Positions 50,031-57,942 of a stretch of DNA of 58,181 bases are shown piece after piece. Each line of letters begins with the position of its first letter. The first letter of the stretch is position 1. The DNA comes from Prolixibacteraceae bacterium. GTDB taxonomy: Bacteria > Bacteroidota > Bacteroidia > Bacteroidales > Prolixibacteraceae. A program made the translations under genes and the position numbers. The stretch covers positions 1 to 58,181 of the forward strand of contig DPCJ01000006.1 of assembly GCA_003516705.1 (NCBI GenBank), in the 5' to 3' direction. The notes under the pieces were generated by a model. The model had not been told where the DNA came from. It worked only from the letters and a program-made list of their open reading frames with translations, and searched no databases.

Positions 50031-50756
50031 CTACCACTCTTTCTCCACTCTCACGCGTTTCGCCTGGGCAGCTTGCATTTTCTTTACTTTATCCTGAATA
50101 TTTCGTTCGTCGTTTTGTAAAGCCTGCAACAATTGCTCGGCATTTTCCTTTGATATTTTGTTTTGTGCCTGTTGTTGCTGGTTCTGCTGATTCTGGTTTT
50201 GATCCTTATTTTGCTGCTCTTTATTTTGTTGCTGTTGATCCTGATTCTGATCCTGATTCTGGTCTTTATTCTGATCCTGATTTTGCTGCTGCTCTTGCTG
50301 TTGTTTTTTCAACAGTTGAGCATAAGCCAGATTATACTTTGTTTCCAAATCAGTGGGGTTTTGCCTGAGTGCTTTTTTATACGATTCAATGCTTTCGTCA
50401 ATCTTTTGATTCATGAGCTGGCTGTTGCCCAGGTTGTGATAAACACGCGACTTTTCAACGGGAGTTGTCATTTGTTCAGCCAATTCGCTGAATTTCCCTG
50501 CAGCTTCCTCGAACCGCTGTTGTTTGTAAATGGCATCGGCCAGGTTAAAATTCCACTGTTTGTCGGTGGGCTTTTTAACCAGCGCTTTGCGGTATTCGGT
50601 TTCGGCTTTCGCAAACATGGTTGTATCAATTTTTGTCGTGTCGCGCAGGGCCTTTTCGTAAATCCGGTTGCCGCTGCGGATGTGTTTCCGCTCGTTCTGC
50701 CCGAAAGCAGCGATTGAAAACATCAGTATGAATATCAATATTATCGGGTGTTTCAT
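50031..50756 (-). CDS. batC: BatC: TPR protein with Gln/Asn-rich tract
   Basis: 241 residues with a signal peptide (MKHPIILIFILMFSIAAFGQ). TPR repeats span about 30-150 (AETEYRKALVKKPTDKQWNFNLADAIYKQ, then VYHNLGNSQLMNQKIDESIESYKKAL). Residues about 153-200 are an almost pure Q/N/D/K tract, followed by a helical end rich in lysine (VKKMQAAQAKRVRVEKEW). The length and order fit BatC. The tract is coded by near-repetitive CAG/AAT/GAT codons and may vary in length between strains. It is 5 bp from batB. Confidence 0.88.
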   Translation of the reverse strand: MKHPIILIFILMFSIAAFGQNERKHIRSGNRIYEKALRDTTKIDTTMFAKAETEYRKALVKKPTDKQWNFNLADAIYKQQRFEEAAGKFSELAEQMTTPVEKSRVYHNLGNSQLMNQKIDESIESYKKALRQNPTDLETKYNLAYAQLLKKQQQEQQQNQDQNKDQNQDQNQDQQQQNKEQQNKDQNQNQQNQQQQAQNKISKENAEQLLQALQNDERNIQDKVKKMQAAQAKRVRVEKEW

Positions 50757-50761
50757 GTTGC

Positions 50762-51802
50762 TTACTGTTTTACTGAAAACAAATTAATGTTTTTCAAATA
50801 CCTGTTTCTTCGTTCAAGAATCACAAATTCGACAATCAACAGAAAAATGCCAATGGCAAAAAAGTACTGGAACTGTTCATCATATTCAGAATACACAAGC
50901 GCTTCCATTTCTGTTTTATCGAGTTTGTTGATTTCGTCGAATAGCGTGTTTAATCCAACTTGAGCGTTGTTGGCACGCACATAAATACCGTTACCGGCGG
51001 CAGCTATTTTTTCGAGCGTAGCTTCGTCGAGTTTTGTTACCACCACATTCCCGCTGCCATCTTTCATGTATTCAGTCTGTCCGTTGCGTAACACCGGAAT
51101 TGGTGAACCCTGTGGCAATCCCATTCCAATGGCATGAACCACCATCCCGCTTTCGGCTGCACTCTTTGCAGCGGCTACTGCATCATCTTCGTGGTTTTCA
51201 CCATCGGTAATTACAATTATTGCTTTGTTTGATTTGCTATCGGGCGTAAACGAGCGCATGGCAAGGTTTACAGCAGAACCGATTGCCGTTCCCTGTTTGG
51301 GTACAATCTGCGTGTTTATTGAATTTAAAAACAGTTTAGCCGAGTTGTAATCACTTGTAATAGGCAATTGGGTGTAAGCGTCGCCTGCAAAAACTATAAG
51401 TCCGATTTTGTCGTCTTTGAGTTTGTCAACCAAACGCGAAATAGCCATTTTTGCGCGGTCGAGCCGGTTGGGTTTGATGTCTTCGGCCATCATACTATTT
51501 GAAACATCAAGTGCGATGACGATTTCAATACCTTCGCGTTTTACTTTTTTTAATTTCGAACCAAACTGAGGACGCGCAACGCCGGCAATAATAAATGCAA
51601 GTGCGAGCATCAGTATTGAAAATTTCAATACAGGCCTGAAACGCGAAGCGAAAGGCATCAGTTGGTTTACCATTTCGAGGTTGCCAAAACGTTTCAAAGC
51701 TTTTCTGCGCTGAATTCGCGACCACACAAAAAAGAGTGTCAGCAGCGGGATGACGAGTAGCGCCCACAAATATTCGCTGTTTGCAAATCTGAACATTTCC
51801 AT
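50762..51802 (-). CDS. batB: BatB: membrane-anchored VWA-domain protein
   Basis: 346 residues. Two N-terminal membrane segments (about 10-25 and 57-75) and one at the C-terminus bracket a von Willebrand factor A domain (about 88-280). The MIDAS metal site is intact: DVSNS, a threonine in LPITSDY and the later TDGENHEDD. It lies between batC (5 bp) and batA (12 bp), with which it shares its fold. VWA proteins of this operon are thought to form a periplasmic complex assembled by the MoxR ATPase. Confidence 0.93.
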   Translation of the reverse strand: MEMFRFANSEYLWALLVIPLLTLFFVWSRIQRRKALKRFGNLEMVNQLMPFASRFRPVLKFSILMLALAFIIAGVARPQFGSKLKKVKREGIEIVIALDVSNSMMAEDIKPNRLDRAKMAISRLVDKLKDDKIGLIVFAGDAYTQLPITSDYNSAKLFLNSINTQIVPKQGTAIGSAVNLAMRSFTPDSKSNKAIIVITDGENHEDDAVAAAKSAAESGMVVHAIGMGLPQGSPIPVLRNGQTEYMKDGSGNVVVTKLDEATLEKIAAAGNGIYVRANNAQVGLNTLFDEINKLDKTEMEALVYSEYDEQFQYFFAIGIFLLIVEFVILERRNRYLKNINLFSVKQ

Positions 51803-51814
51803 TTCTTTCGCGGG

Positions 51815-52810
51815 TTAAGGTATATTTCTGAATAAAGTCGTTCTCAAAAACAGGCTGGCAAGCAGCAAAAGAGCGCCAATCAAGGCAAATGGTAAAAACT
51901 CCTCCGACCTGCGGCTGAACTGGTGGACATCGATTTTCGATTTTTCGAGCTGGTCGATTTCTTTATAAATCTCCTCCAGCTTCTTGTTGCTTGTTGCCCT
52001 GAAATATTTTCCGCCTGTAATGCTGGCCATTTCTGTCAACAACGGCTCATCAATTTTTACTTCCATTTCGCGAAGCTCGGTCCCAAATGGAGTTTGAACA
52101 GGGTAGGGTGCAGTGCCTATACTTCCAACGCCAACCGTGTAAACGCGTATTCCAAAGGTTTTTGCAATTTCGGCGGCTGTCATCGGGGCAACCTCTCCAC
52201 GGTTATTTTCACCGTCGGTAAGCAAAATCACAACCCGACTGATTGCTTCGCTGTCTTTTACCCGGTTTACCGCAGTTGCAAGTCCATTTCCAATTGCAGT
52301 TCCATCCTCAATCAGCCCGCTTTTAATATCTTTAAAAAGATTCAAAAGTACAGCCCTGTCGGTTGTTAACGGGCATTGTGTAAACGCCTCGCCGGCAAAA
52401 ACCACCAATCCCATGCGGTCGTGCTCACGTCCCGAAATAAATTCCATTGCCACATTTTTTGCGGCTTCGAGCCTGTCGGGGGCAAAGTCGCGGGCAAGCA
52501 TACTGCTCGAAATATCGAGTGCAATTACAATGTCGATACCCTCGGTAGTTGAATTCTCCCAGCTCTGTGACGATTGGGGCCGGGCCAGCACAATTACAAA
52601 AAACACGATGGCGAGCATTTGCAACGCAAAAACCGAATGACGCAGGTAATGCATCATTGTTTTGGGCGCCTTGAATAACGATGCCGTTGAGGAAACCTGG
52701 ATGCTGGCGGTATTCCTCTTTTGCCTGAAAATATACCATGCAACCATTGGTAAAATTACCAGCAGCAGGTAAAATAATTCCGGGTTTTTAAAAGTCAGTC
52801 CTTCAAACAT
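51815..52810 (-). CDS. batA: BatA: membrane-anchored VWA-domain protein
   Basis: 331 residues with membrane segments near 12-28 and 55-75 and at the C-terminus (FLPFALIGALLLLASLFL). The VWA domain (about 90-290) has MIDAS residues in DISSS, CPLTTDR and LTDGENNRG. BatA and BatB are paralogues. The spacing to the DUF4381-like gene upstream is 6 bp. Known members partner with MoxR chaperone ATPases. Confidence 0.93.
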   Translation of the reverse strand: MFEGLTFKNPELFYLLLVILPMVAWYIFRQKRNTASIQVSSTASLFKAPKTMMHYLRHSVFALQMLAIVFFVIVLARPQSSQSWENSTTEGIDIVIALDISSSMLARDFAPDRLEAAKNVAMEFISGREHDRMGLVVFAGEAFTQCPLTTDRAVLLNLFKDIKSGLIEDGTAIGNGLATAVNRVKDSEAISRVVILLTDGENNRGEVAPMTAAEIAKTFGIRVYTVGVGSIGTAPYPVQTPFGTELREMEVKIDEPLLTEMASITGGKYFRATSNKKLEEIYKEIDQLEKSKIDVHQFSRRSEEFLPFALIGALLLLASLFLRTTLFRNIP

Positions 52811-52816
52811 CCTTAC

Positions 52817-53809
52817 TTATTTTATATTTACTTCTTCAGTATTCTCTTCACTTTGCACGGGGGCTTCCGGTTTTTTCTGTTCTTCTTTCTTCGTGTCGTT
52901 AATAAAGAAGTATGCATTTACCAAAGTCAGGTTATCATCGTCGGGAAGCGGGCGGTATTTGGCAAATTTTACAAGGTCAGCTAAAGTAAGTATCTGCGAT
53001 AAATTTCCCGTCGATTTTTCGCTCAGCAAATCCTTGCGATAGCGGAAACTGTGCATGATTTCGTCGGTGGTTTGTTCCATTGCCCTTATTTCGAAACGGT
53101 CTTCAATGTAGGTTCTTATTACATCGGTCACTTCGCTGTAATACTGTTTGGGTTTGTCTTTCTGCCAGAGTTTCTCGTCTTTAATTCTGTCGAGCTGGCG
53201 CAGTGCAATAATATGCGCCGGTTCTTTTGGTTTTTCAGGCAATTTAAACAGTGGCTGGTTTTTCTTTTTCCGTTTAATTGAATAAAGCAAAAGGAACAAA
53301 ATTGCCCCGGCAAGCATTACACCCAAAATGTATGGCGTAACTTCTTTTAGCGTAACTGGTGCACTGTATGGCATTTTTATGTCAGTCAACCCGCGCGTGG
53401 TATCGATTTGCATGGAGTGTACCTGCAAAAATACAGGGTTGGTTTGTACCGAGTCGGTGTTACCGTTTTGTGTAACTGTAAACCATTGCGGGTCAATAGT
53501 GTAGTAACCGCTGTCGAAACAAGTGATTGTGTATTTTAAAACCTGTTTTTGCCACGCTTTGTCGTCGGCTTCGAGCGTGTCGGAAATCGGTTTATTGAGT
53601 ATTTCAATTTTACCAATTGAATCGGCGATGGTCGGGAAACCAACTTTGGCATCTTTTGGGTGATCGATTTCGAGAATGAGATTTATCTGATCGCCAATCA
53701 ATATATTGGTCGAGTCTAACCGTGCGGTAGCTTTAATTTGCTGTGCCTGAACAGCGAATCCGGCAAATAAAAAGGCAAACAGAAATATTATTTTTTGTTT
53801 TAATTTCAT
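52817..53809 (-). CDS. DUF4381-like membrane protein of the Bat operon
   Basis: 330 residues. A signal peptide (FLFAFLFAGFAVQAQ) leads to a beta-rich extracytoplasmic domain with a BatD-like opening (RLDSTNILIGDQINLILEI). A membrane helix sits at about 160-178 (VTPYILGVMLAGAILFLLL). A cytoplasmic helical domain has KPKQYYSEVTDVIRTYIEDRF, the hallmark of DUF4381-type proteins, then a glutamate-rich tail. It lies 5-6 bp from its neighbours. This gene is a regular member of Bacteroidota Bat operons; its role is unknown. Confidence 0.82.
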   Translation of the reverse strand: MKLKQKIIFLFAFLFAGFAVQAQQIKATARLDSTNILIGDQINLILEIDHPKDAKVGFPTIADSIGKIEILNKPISDTLEADDKAWQKQVLKYTITCFDSGYYTIDPQWFTVTQNGNTDSVQTNPVFLQVHSMQIDTTRGLTDIKMPYSAPVTLKEVTPYILGVMLAGAILFLLLYSIKRKKKNQPLFKLPEKPKEPAHIIALRQLDRIKDEKLWQKDKPKQYYSEVTDVIRTYIEDRFEIRAMEQTTDEIMHSFRYRKDLLSEKSTGNLSQILTLADLVKFAKYRPLPDDDNLTLVNAYFFINDTKKEEQKKPEAPVQSEENTEEVNIK

Positions 53810-53814
53810 TCGTA

Positions 53815-54696
53815 TTATTGTTTTAATGCCCTCTTTTTAAACAGGTTCATTAACGAAACCACATAATCTTCGCGGGTATTCACCAGCGTATAATCGACGC
53901 CACATTTTTTAAAAAGCACATCAAGTTTGTTTTTGTGGTTAAGCCACCAGTCGCTGTACATCTTGCGGGTTTTGGCCGAACTACTGTCAACTACCATGTA
54001 ACCTCCGGTTTCAGCATCTTTCAGTTTAACAAGGCCAATTGGCGGAAGTTCTGTTTCGCGTTCGTCGTAAATTTTAAGTGCCACCACATCGTGTTTTTTA
54101 TTGGCAATCGAAAGCGCCTTTTCCATATCAGCGTGGTCGTCCATAAAATCGGAAATCACAAATGCCGTTGAGCGTTTTTTCAGCGCATTTGTGAGGTACC
54201 TCAGCGTGTCGGGAATATTTGTGCCGCGGTTTTGTGGCTCAAAAGCAATCAGTTCAGCAATAATGCGCAAAACATGGCTTTTCCCTTTTTTTGGCGGAAT
54301 AAATTTTTCGATGATATCAGAAAAAAAGATGACCCCGATTTTGTCGTTGTTTTGCATGGCCGAAAAAGCCAACACAGCCGCCATTTCGGTTATCACATTC
54401 TTTTTGAATTTTCCGGTAGTCCCGAACTCGCGCGACCCGCTGACGTCGATGAGCAACATTACTGTAAGCTCGCGTTCTTCCTCGTAAATTTTAACATACG
54501 GATGGCTGTAACGCGCAGTCACGTTCCAGTCGATATTGCGGATATCGTCGCCAAACTGGTACTCGCGCACCTCCGAGAATGCCATCCCGCGACCTTTAAA
54601 AGCGCTGTGGTATTCACCGGCAAAGATATTCCGCGACAGCCCGCGGGTTTTTATCTCAATCTTCCGTACTTTCTTTAATAATTCACTGGTTTCCAT
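53815..54696 (-). CDS. DUF58 domain protein (MoxR-associated)
   Basis: 293 residues, soluble. The N-terminal region GEYHSAFKGRGMAFSEVREYQFGDDIRNIDWNVTAR is the DUF58 signature. It is followed by a VWA-like fold with LLIDVSGSREFG. DUF58 proteins always occur with MoxR ATPases and VWA proteins, as here: moxR is the next gene upstream, 155 bp away, and the DUF4381-like gene follows 5 bp later. It probably serves as the adaptor or substrate of MoxR. Confidence 0.93.
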   Translation of the reverse strand: METSELLKKVRKIEIKTRGLSRNIFAGEYHSAFKGRGMAFSEVREYQFGDDIRNIDWNVTARYSHPYVKIYEEERELTVMLLIDVSGSREFGTTGKFKKNVITEMAAVLAFSAMQNNDKIGVIFFSDIIEKFIPPKKGKSHVLRIIAELIAFEPQNRGTNIPDTLRYLTNALKKRSTAFVISDFMDDHADMEKALSIANKKHDVVALKIYDERETELPPIGLVKLKDAETGGYMVVDSSSAKTRKMYSDWWLNHKNKLDVLFKKCGVDYTLVNTREDYVVSLMNLFKKRALKQ

Positions 54697-54699
54697 AAA

Positions 54700-54850
54700 A
54701 ATAGTTTCGAGTTTCGGGTTTCGAGTTTAAAGTTGATAAAATGTTTCTGGCTTCTGGCCACTGGCTTCTCGTTGCTTCCAAAACACAATTAATCACTTTC
54801 AATCTCAAATTTTTTAATTCCCGCATTCAAGCATTCCTGCATTTAGCATT
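54700..54850. repeat. Low-complexity spacer between moxR and the DUF58 gene
   Basis: The spacer consists of short degenerate repeats: GTTTCGAGTTTCGGGTTTCGAG (54707-54728), a repeated TGGCTTCTGGCCACTGGCTTCT block near 54748-54769, and CATTCAAGCATTCCTGCATTTAGCATT near 54826-54852. The 12-mer AATGCAGGAATG (minus strand) recurs after truA. No gene or promoter is evident. Confidence 0.6.
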
Positions 54851-54851
54851 T

Positions 54852-55847
54852 CTATGGTACTTCAACCGTGTTCAGAATATCGGCAATAATTTCTTCAGAG
54901 GTGATGTTGTTTGCTTCGGCTTCGTAGCTCAGTCCAATACGATGACGCATTACATCGGCACACACGGCACGCACATCTTCGGGAATTACATACCCGCGGC
55001 GTTTGATGAATGCGTAAGCTTTTGATGCCTGCGCAAGACTGATACCGGCACGCGGCGAAGCGCCATACGAAATCATATCTTTGTATTTCCCGAGTTTATA
55101 TTCTTCGGGTTCGCGGGTGGCGAACACAATGTCAACAATATATTTCTGAATTTTTTCGTCCATATAAACATCCTTCACCACGTTGCGTGCTTTCAGAATA
55201 TCCTCAGGTTTCAACACAGTATTGGTTTCAGGGAACTGTTTCAGCAGATTTTGCTGAATAATCATTCTTTCCTCTTCTTTTTTCGGATAATTAATGACCA
55301 CTTTCAGCATAAAACGGTCAACCTGTGCTTCGGGCAGTGGGTAAGTTCCTTCCTGCTCAATCGGGTTTTGCGTTGCCATTACAAGAAAAGGCTCGTCGAG
55401 TTTAAAAGTATTTTCGCCAATGGTAATCTGGCGTTCCTGCATTGCTTCCAACAAAGCCGACTGCACTTTCGCGGGGGCACGGTTGATTTCGTCGGCCAAA
55501 ATAAAGTTGGCGAAAATCGGTCCTTTTTTAATCGTGAATTCTTCTTTTTTCTGGCTGTAAATCATGGTTCCCAGCAAGTCGGCGGGCAACAGGTCGGGTG
55601 TGAACTGGATGCGTGCAAACTTGGCGCTGATGGTGTTTGCCAGCGATTTAATGGCTAATGTTTTAGCCAGCCCGGGTACACCTTCAAGTAAAATATGACC
55701 GTTTGAAAGCAGCCCGATTAAAAGACTTTCGACCAGGTGTTTCTGGCCAATAATTACTTTGTTCATTTCCATGGTCACCATGTCAACAAACGAGCTTTCG
55801 CGTTGTATTCTTTCGTTTAATTCCCTGATATCAACTGCCTGATTCAT
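54852..55847 (-). CDS. MoxR-family AAA ATPase of the Bat operon
   Basis: 331 residues. The AAA core has Walker A GVPGLAKT, Walker B FILADEINRAP, the sensor 1 segment MATQNPIEQEGTYPLPEAQ and a C-terminal lid with SPRAGISL. MoxR ATPases act as chaperones that activate metal-dependent enzymes or assemble VWA complexes. As the first gene of the operon it should energise the DUF58/BatA/BatB partners. A 160-bp gap with the Hsp20 terminator lies upstream. Confidence 0.94.
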   Translation of the reverse strand: MNQAVDIRELNERIQRESSFVDMVTMEMNKVIIGQKHLVESLLIGLLSNGHILLEGVPGLAKTLAIKSLANTISAKFARIQFTPDLLPADLLGTMIYSQKKEEFTIKKGPIFANFILADEINRAPAKVQSALLEAMQERQITIGENTFKLDEPFLVMATQNPIEQEGTYPLPEAQVDRFMLKVVINYPKKEEERMIIQQNLLKQFPETNTVLKPEDILKARNVVKDVYMDEKIQKYIVDIVFATREPEEYKLGKYKDMISYGASPRAGISLAQASKAYAFIKRRGYVIPEDVRAVCADVMRHRIGLSYEAEANNITSEEIIADILNTVEVP

Positions 55848-55963
55848 ATTTCAATATTGTTAATTGTACTTTTTTCGAAGCTGCGAATTTAAATGTTTGC
55901 AGGTAATATAACCCGCTGTTACTGTTAAAATATATTAAGCTTAAATTAGACATAAAATATAAT

Positions 55964-55990
55964 CGTCACCCGACTAAAAGCCGGATGACG
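55964..55990 (-). terminator. Terminator of the Hsp20 gene
   Basis: On the minus strand CGTCATCCGGC and GTCGGGTGACG form an 11-bp stem with G-U pairs and a TTTTA loop, 18 bp after the stop codon of hsp20. An A/T-rich tail with ATATTTTA follows. It falls between hsp20 and the Bat operon. Confidence 0.7.
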
Positions 55991-56007
55991 ACTAATATTA
56001 CACGAAA

Positions 56008-56445
56008 TTACGAAATTTTAATTTCCCTTTCGGGTTGTGGTTTCACTTCCTCGCGTTTTGGCAGTTTCACTTCAAGGATTCCGTTATTGTACGAAGCCGC
56101 TATTTTATCGCTTAAAATAGCATTTTCAGGCACTGTAAACGAGCGTTGGAACGATTGGTAGCTAAACTCCCTGCGGGTATAGTTATCCTTCTTTTCTTCT
56201 TTTTTGTCTTCCTTTTCCGAAGAAATGGTAATGACATTGTTTTTGAAGCTGATTTTGAAATCTTTTTTGTCCATACCCGGAGCCGCCAGTTCAATTACAA
56301 ACTCGTCGATGGTTTCCCTTACATTTACTGCGGGCAGCGATGTGTTCGTACCCGAAAAATTCGAGTTACTCCAATCCATCAGTTCATTGTTAAAAAACCT
56401 GTCAAAGAATGATGGAAGATAGTTTTCATTTCTTCTTGCTAACAT
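56008..56445 (-). CDS. Small heat shock protein Hsp20/alpha-crystallin
   Basis: 145 residues. A short N-terminal arm (SFFDRFFNNELMDWSN) is followed by the alpha-crystallin domain (about 35-135). It contains DEFVIELAAPGMDKKDFKIS, a lysine/glutamate-rich loop with KKEEKKD, and the conserved NNGILEVKLPK motif. The C-terminal REIKIS supplies the I-x-I motif used in oligomer contacts. It is an ATP-independent holdase. The gene stands alone with an AGGAGG site before the ATG, which suggests strong, regulated translation. Confidence 0.94.
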   Translation of the reverse strand: MLARRNENYLPSFFDRFFNNELMDWSNSNFSGTNTSLPAVNVRETIDEFVIELAAPGMDKKDFKISFKNNVITISSEKEDKKEEKKDNYTRREFSYQSFQRSFTVPENAILSDKIAASYNNGILEVKLPKREEVKPQPEREIKIS

Positions 56446-56453
56446 GACTTTGT

Positions 56454-56459
56454 CCTCCT
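56454..56459 (-). promoter_or_regulatory. Shine-Dalgarno AGGAGG of hsp20
   Basis: A perfect AGGAGG lies 8 bp before the ATG at 56445 on the minus strand. Only this gene and the type III res gene show such a strong site here. The remaining 260 bp up to truA are AT-rich, with no other feature apart from the truA promoter. Confidence 0.7.
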
Positions 56460-56694
56460 GAACTTTAATGGTTAAACAATTTTTAAAATAACATCAGCAA
56501 TAATTCAAATGAAGTACCAATGACAAAAAACTGACAATTTTTTAGTGTTAACCGAATGATTGTCAGTAGTTGCAGTAAGTCGGAATAAAAACTTTTTGTG
56601 TTTCAGAAAATTAGGATTCTGATAATATTTCAGGAAAAGAATTCTTTTGGTTTAATGTACAATTTTGCAATTCGATTGCAGAATTATACAGATT

Positions 56695-56723
56695 TTTGAC
56701 TGAAGGATAATTTGATATTTTTG
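56695..56723 (+). promoter_or_regulatory. truA promoter, suggesting a leaderless transcript
   Basis: TTTG at 56695-56698, a 17-bp spacer and TATTTTTG at 56716-56723 fit the Bacteroidota -33/-7 consensus exactly. Transcription would start a few bases after 56723, at or next to the ATG at 56728. Confidence 0.65.
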
Positions 56724-56727
56724 CAAT

Positions 56728-57465
56728 ATGAACCGTTATGCAATTCAGCTCAGTTACAATGGTGCCGGCTATTTTGGCTGGCAGCGGCAACCCAAAGATA
56801 TATCGGTGCAGGAGGTTTTGGAAAAGGCGTTTTCCACCATTCTGCGCGAAGAAATTGCCGTTACAGGCGCCGGCCGCACCGATACCGGTGTTCATGCATC
56901 ATTTTATATTGCTCATTTCAATACTGAAAATGAAATTTCAGACCCGGTTCAGTTCGTTTATAAACTCAACCGGTTTTTGCCAACCGATATTGCCATTCAG
57001 AAAATCTGGAAAGTTGATAATGAATTTCACGCCCGGTTCAGCGCTGTTTCAAGAACATATAAATATTTCATTTCGACTTTAAAAAACCCTTTTAATACCG
57101 ATACCAGCTTTCAATACACAGTGCCGCTGAATGTTGATTTGATGAACGAAGCCGCCAAAATGCTTTTCGAATTCACCGATTTTACCAGCTTTTCAAAGCT
57201 TCATACTGATGTAAAAACCAACAATTGTAAAATTTACATGGCTGAATGGGAAAAACTGGGCGACCAACTGGTTTTTACTATCAAGGCTGACAGATTTTTA
57301 AGAAACATGGTCCGCGCCATTGTGGGTACTTTAATTGAGGTTGGGAAAGGAAAAATTTCTATTGAAGAATTTGTTGAAATTATAGAGCGAAAAGACAGAG
57401 GAGAGGCTGGAACCTCGGTTCCACCACAGGGACTTTTTTTGGTTGGCATTGAGTACAATGCGTGA
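56728..57465 (+). CDS. truA: tRNA pseudouridine(38-40) synthase TruA
   Basis: 245 residues. The start MNRYAIQLSYNGAGYFGWQRQ is the usual TruA N-terminus, so the ATG at 56728 is secure. The catalytic aspartate is D52 in GAGRTDTGVHA. Further landmarks are FHARFSAVSRTYKY and RFLRNMVRAIVGTL. The enzyme converts uridines 38-40 of the tRNA anticodon arm to pseudouridine. The gene is monocistronic as far as the window shows. Confidence 0.96.
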   Translation: MNRYAIQLSYNGAGYFGWQRQPKDISVQEVLEKAFSTILREEIAVTGAGRTDTGVHASFYIAHFNTENEISDPVQFVYKLNRFLPTDIAIQKIWKVDNEFHARFSAVSRTYKYFISTLKNPFNTDTSFQYTVPLNVDLMNEAAKMLFEFTDFTSFSKLHTDVKTNNCKIYMAEWEKLGDQLVFTIKADRFLRNMVRAIVGTLIEVGKGKISIEEFVEIIERKDRGEAGTSVPPQGLFLVGIEYNA

Positions 57466-57648
57466 ATGCAGGAATGATACAATGTGTAATTACATGAATG
57501 AAAAAAAGGATTAACGAATGATGATTAACGATTTTAGATAGCAGATTGATTTGCGAACCATTTATCTCTTCCAATCTTCATTCTCTTCTTGCCAGAATCC
57601 AGCATCTTCTGAATCCATTATCCAGTAACTTTTTGCCAACTTTTATCC
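57466..57648. repeat. Low-complexity region after truA
   Basis: Short degenerate words follow the stop codon: GAATGCAGGAATG, ACATGAATGAAAAAAAGG, repeated GATTAACGA, then a pyrimidine-rich block (TCTTCCAATCTTCATTCTCTTC). It shares AATGCAGGAATG with the spacer at 54700-54850 in opposite orientation. No gene is seen. Confidence 0.5.
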
Positions 57649-57677
57649 TTTGTTTTCCGATTTTACCTGTACATTTG
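57649..57677 (+). promoter_or_regulatory. Promoter of the riboswitch-btuF transcript
   Basis: TTTG at 57649-57652, a 17-bp spacer and TACATTTG at 57670-57677 match the Bacteroidota promoter consensus. The expected start falls within a few bases of the first riboswitch stem. Confidence 0.7.
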
Positions 57678-57865
57678 TCGCCGGTTTGGTTGCGAGTGAT
57701 TTCGCTTAAAGGGAATCCGGTTGAATTCCGGAACTGTGCCCGCAGCTGTAATCCCGTTCTGCATTTTGCGGAAAGTATTTTTAACAAAAGCCACTGTCAG
57801 ATTTAATATCAATGGGAAGGTGTTAAGAATCGGGAAAGTCAGAAGACCTGCCAGCCAGATAATTT
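57678..57865 (+). ncRNA. Cobalamin (B12) riboswitch
   Basis: The conserved core is easy to follow: TTAAAGGGAATCCGGTTGAA, GGAACTGTGCCCGCAGCTGT, GCCACTG, ATGGGAAGGTGTTAAGAATCG and the B12 box AGTCAGAAGACCTGCC near 57838-57853. It lies 80-100 bp before the start of a BtuF-like gene. Bases 57867-57894 can form a TGAACT/AGTTCA hairpin that could be the expression platform. Binding of adenosylcobalamin or a related form should shut off the gene. Confidence 0.93.
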
Positions 57866-57942
57866 GATGAACTAACTTCGGGGACAAAGTTCAGTGAATC
57901 AGTAGCTTGATTCCATACTTTTCTCCGTTATATTTTGTGTTG

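Noticed and set aside
49811..50368. 185-codon plus-strand ORF
   Set aside because: It arises from the pyrimidine-rich spacer and the antisense of batC, and has no protein-like composition.
50163..50717. 184-codon plus-strand ORF, very hydrophobic
   Set aside because: It is the antisense of the Gln/Asn-rich batC tract, which yields leucine and isoleucine codons by complement.
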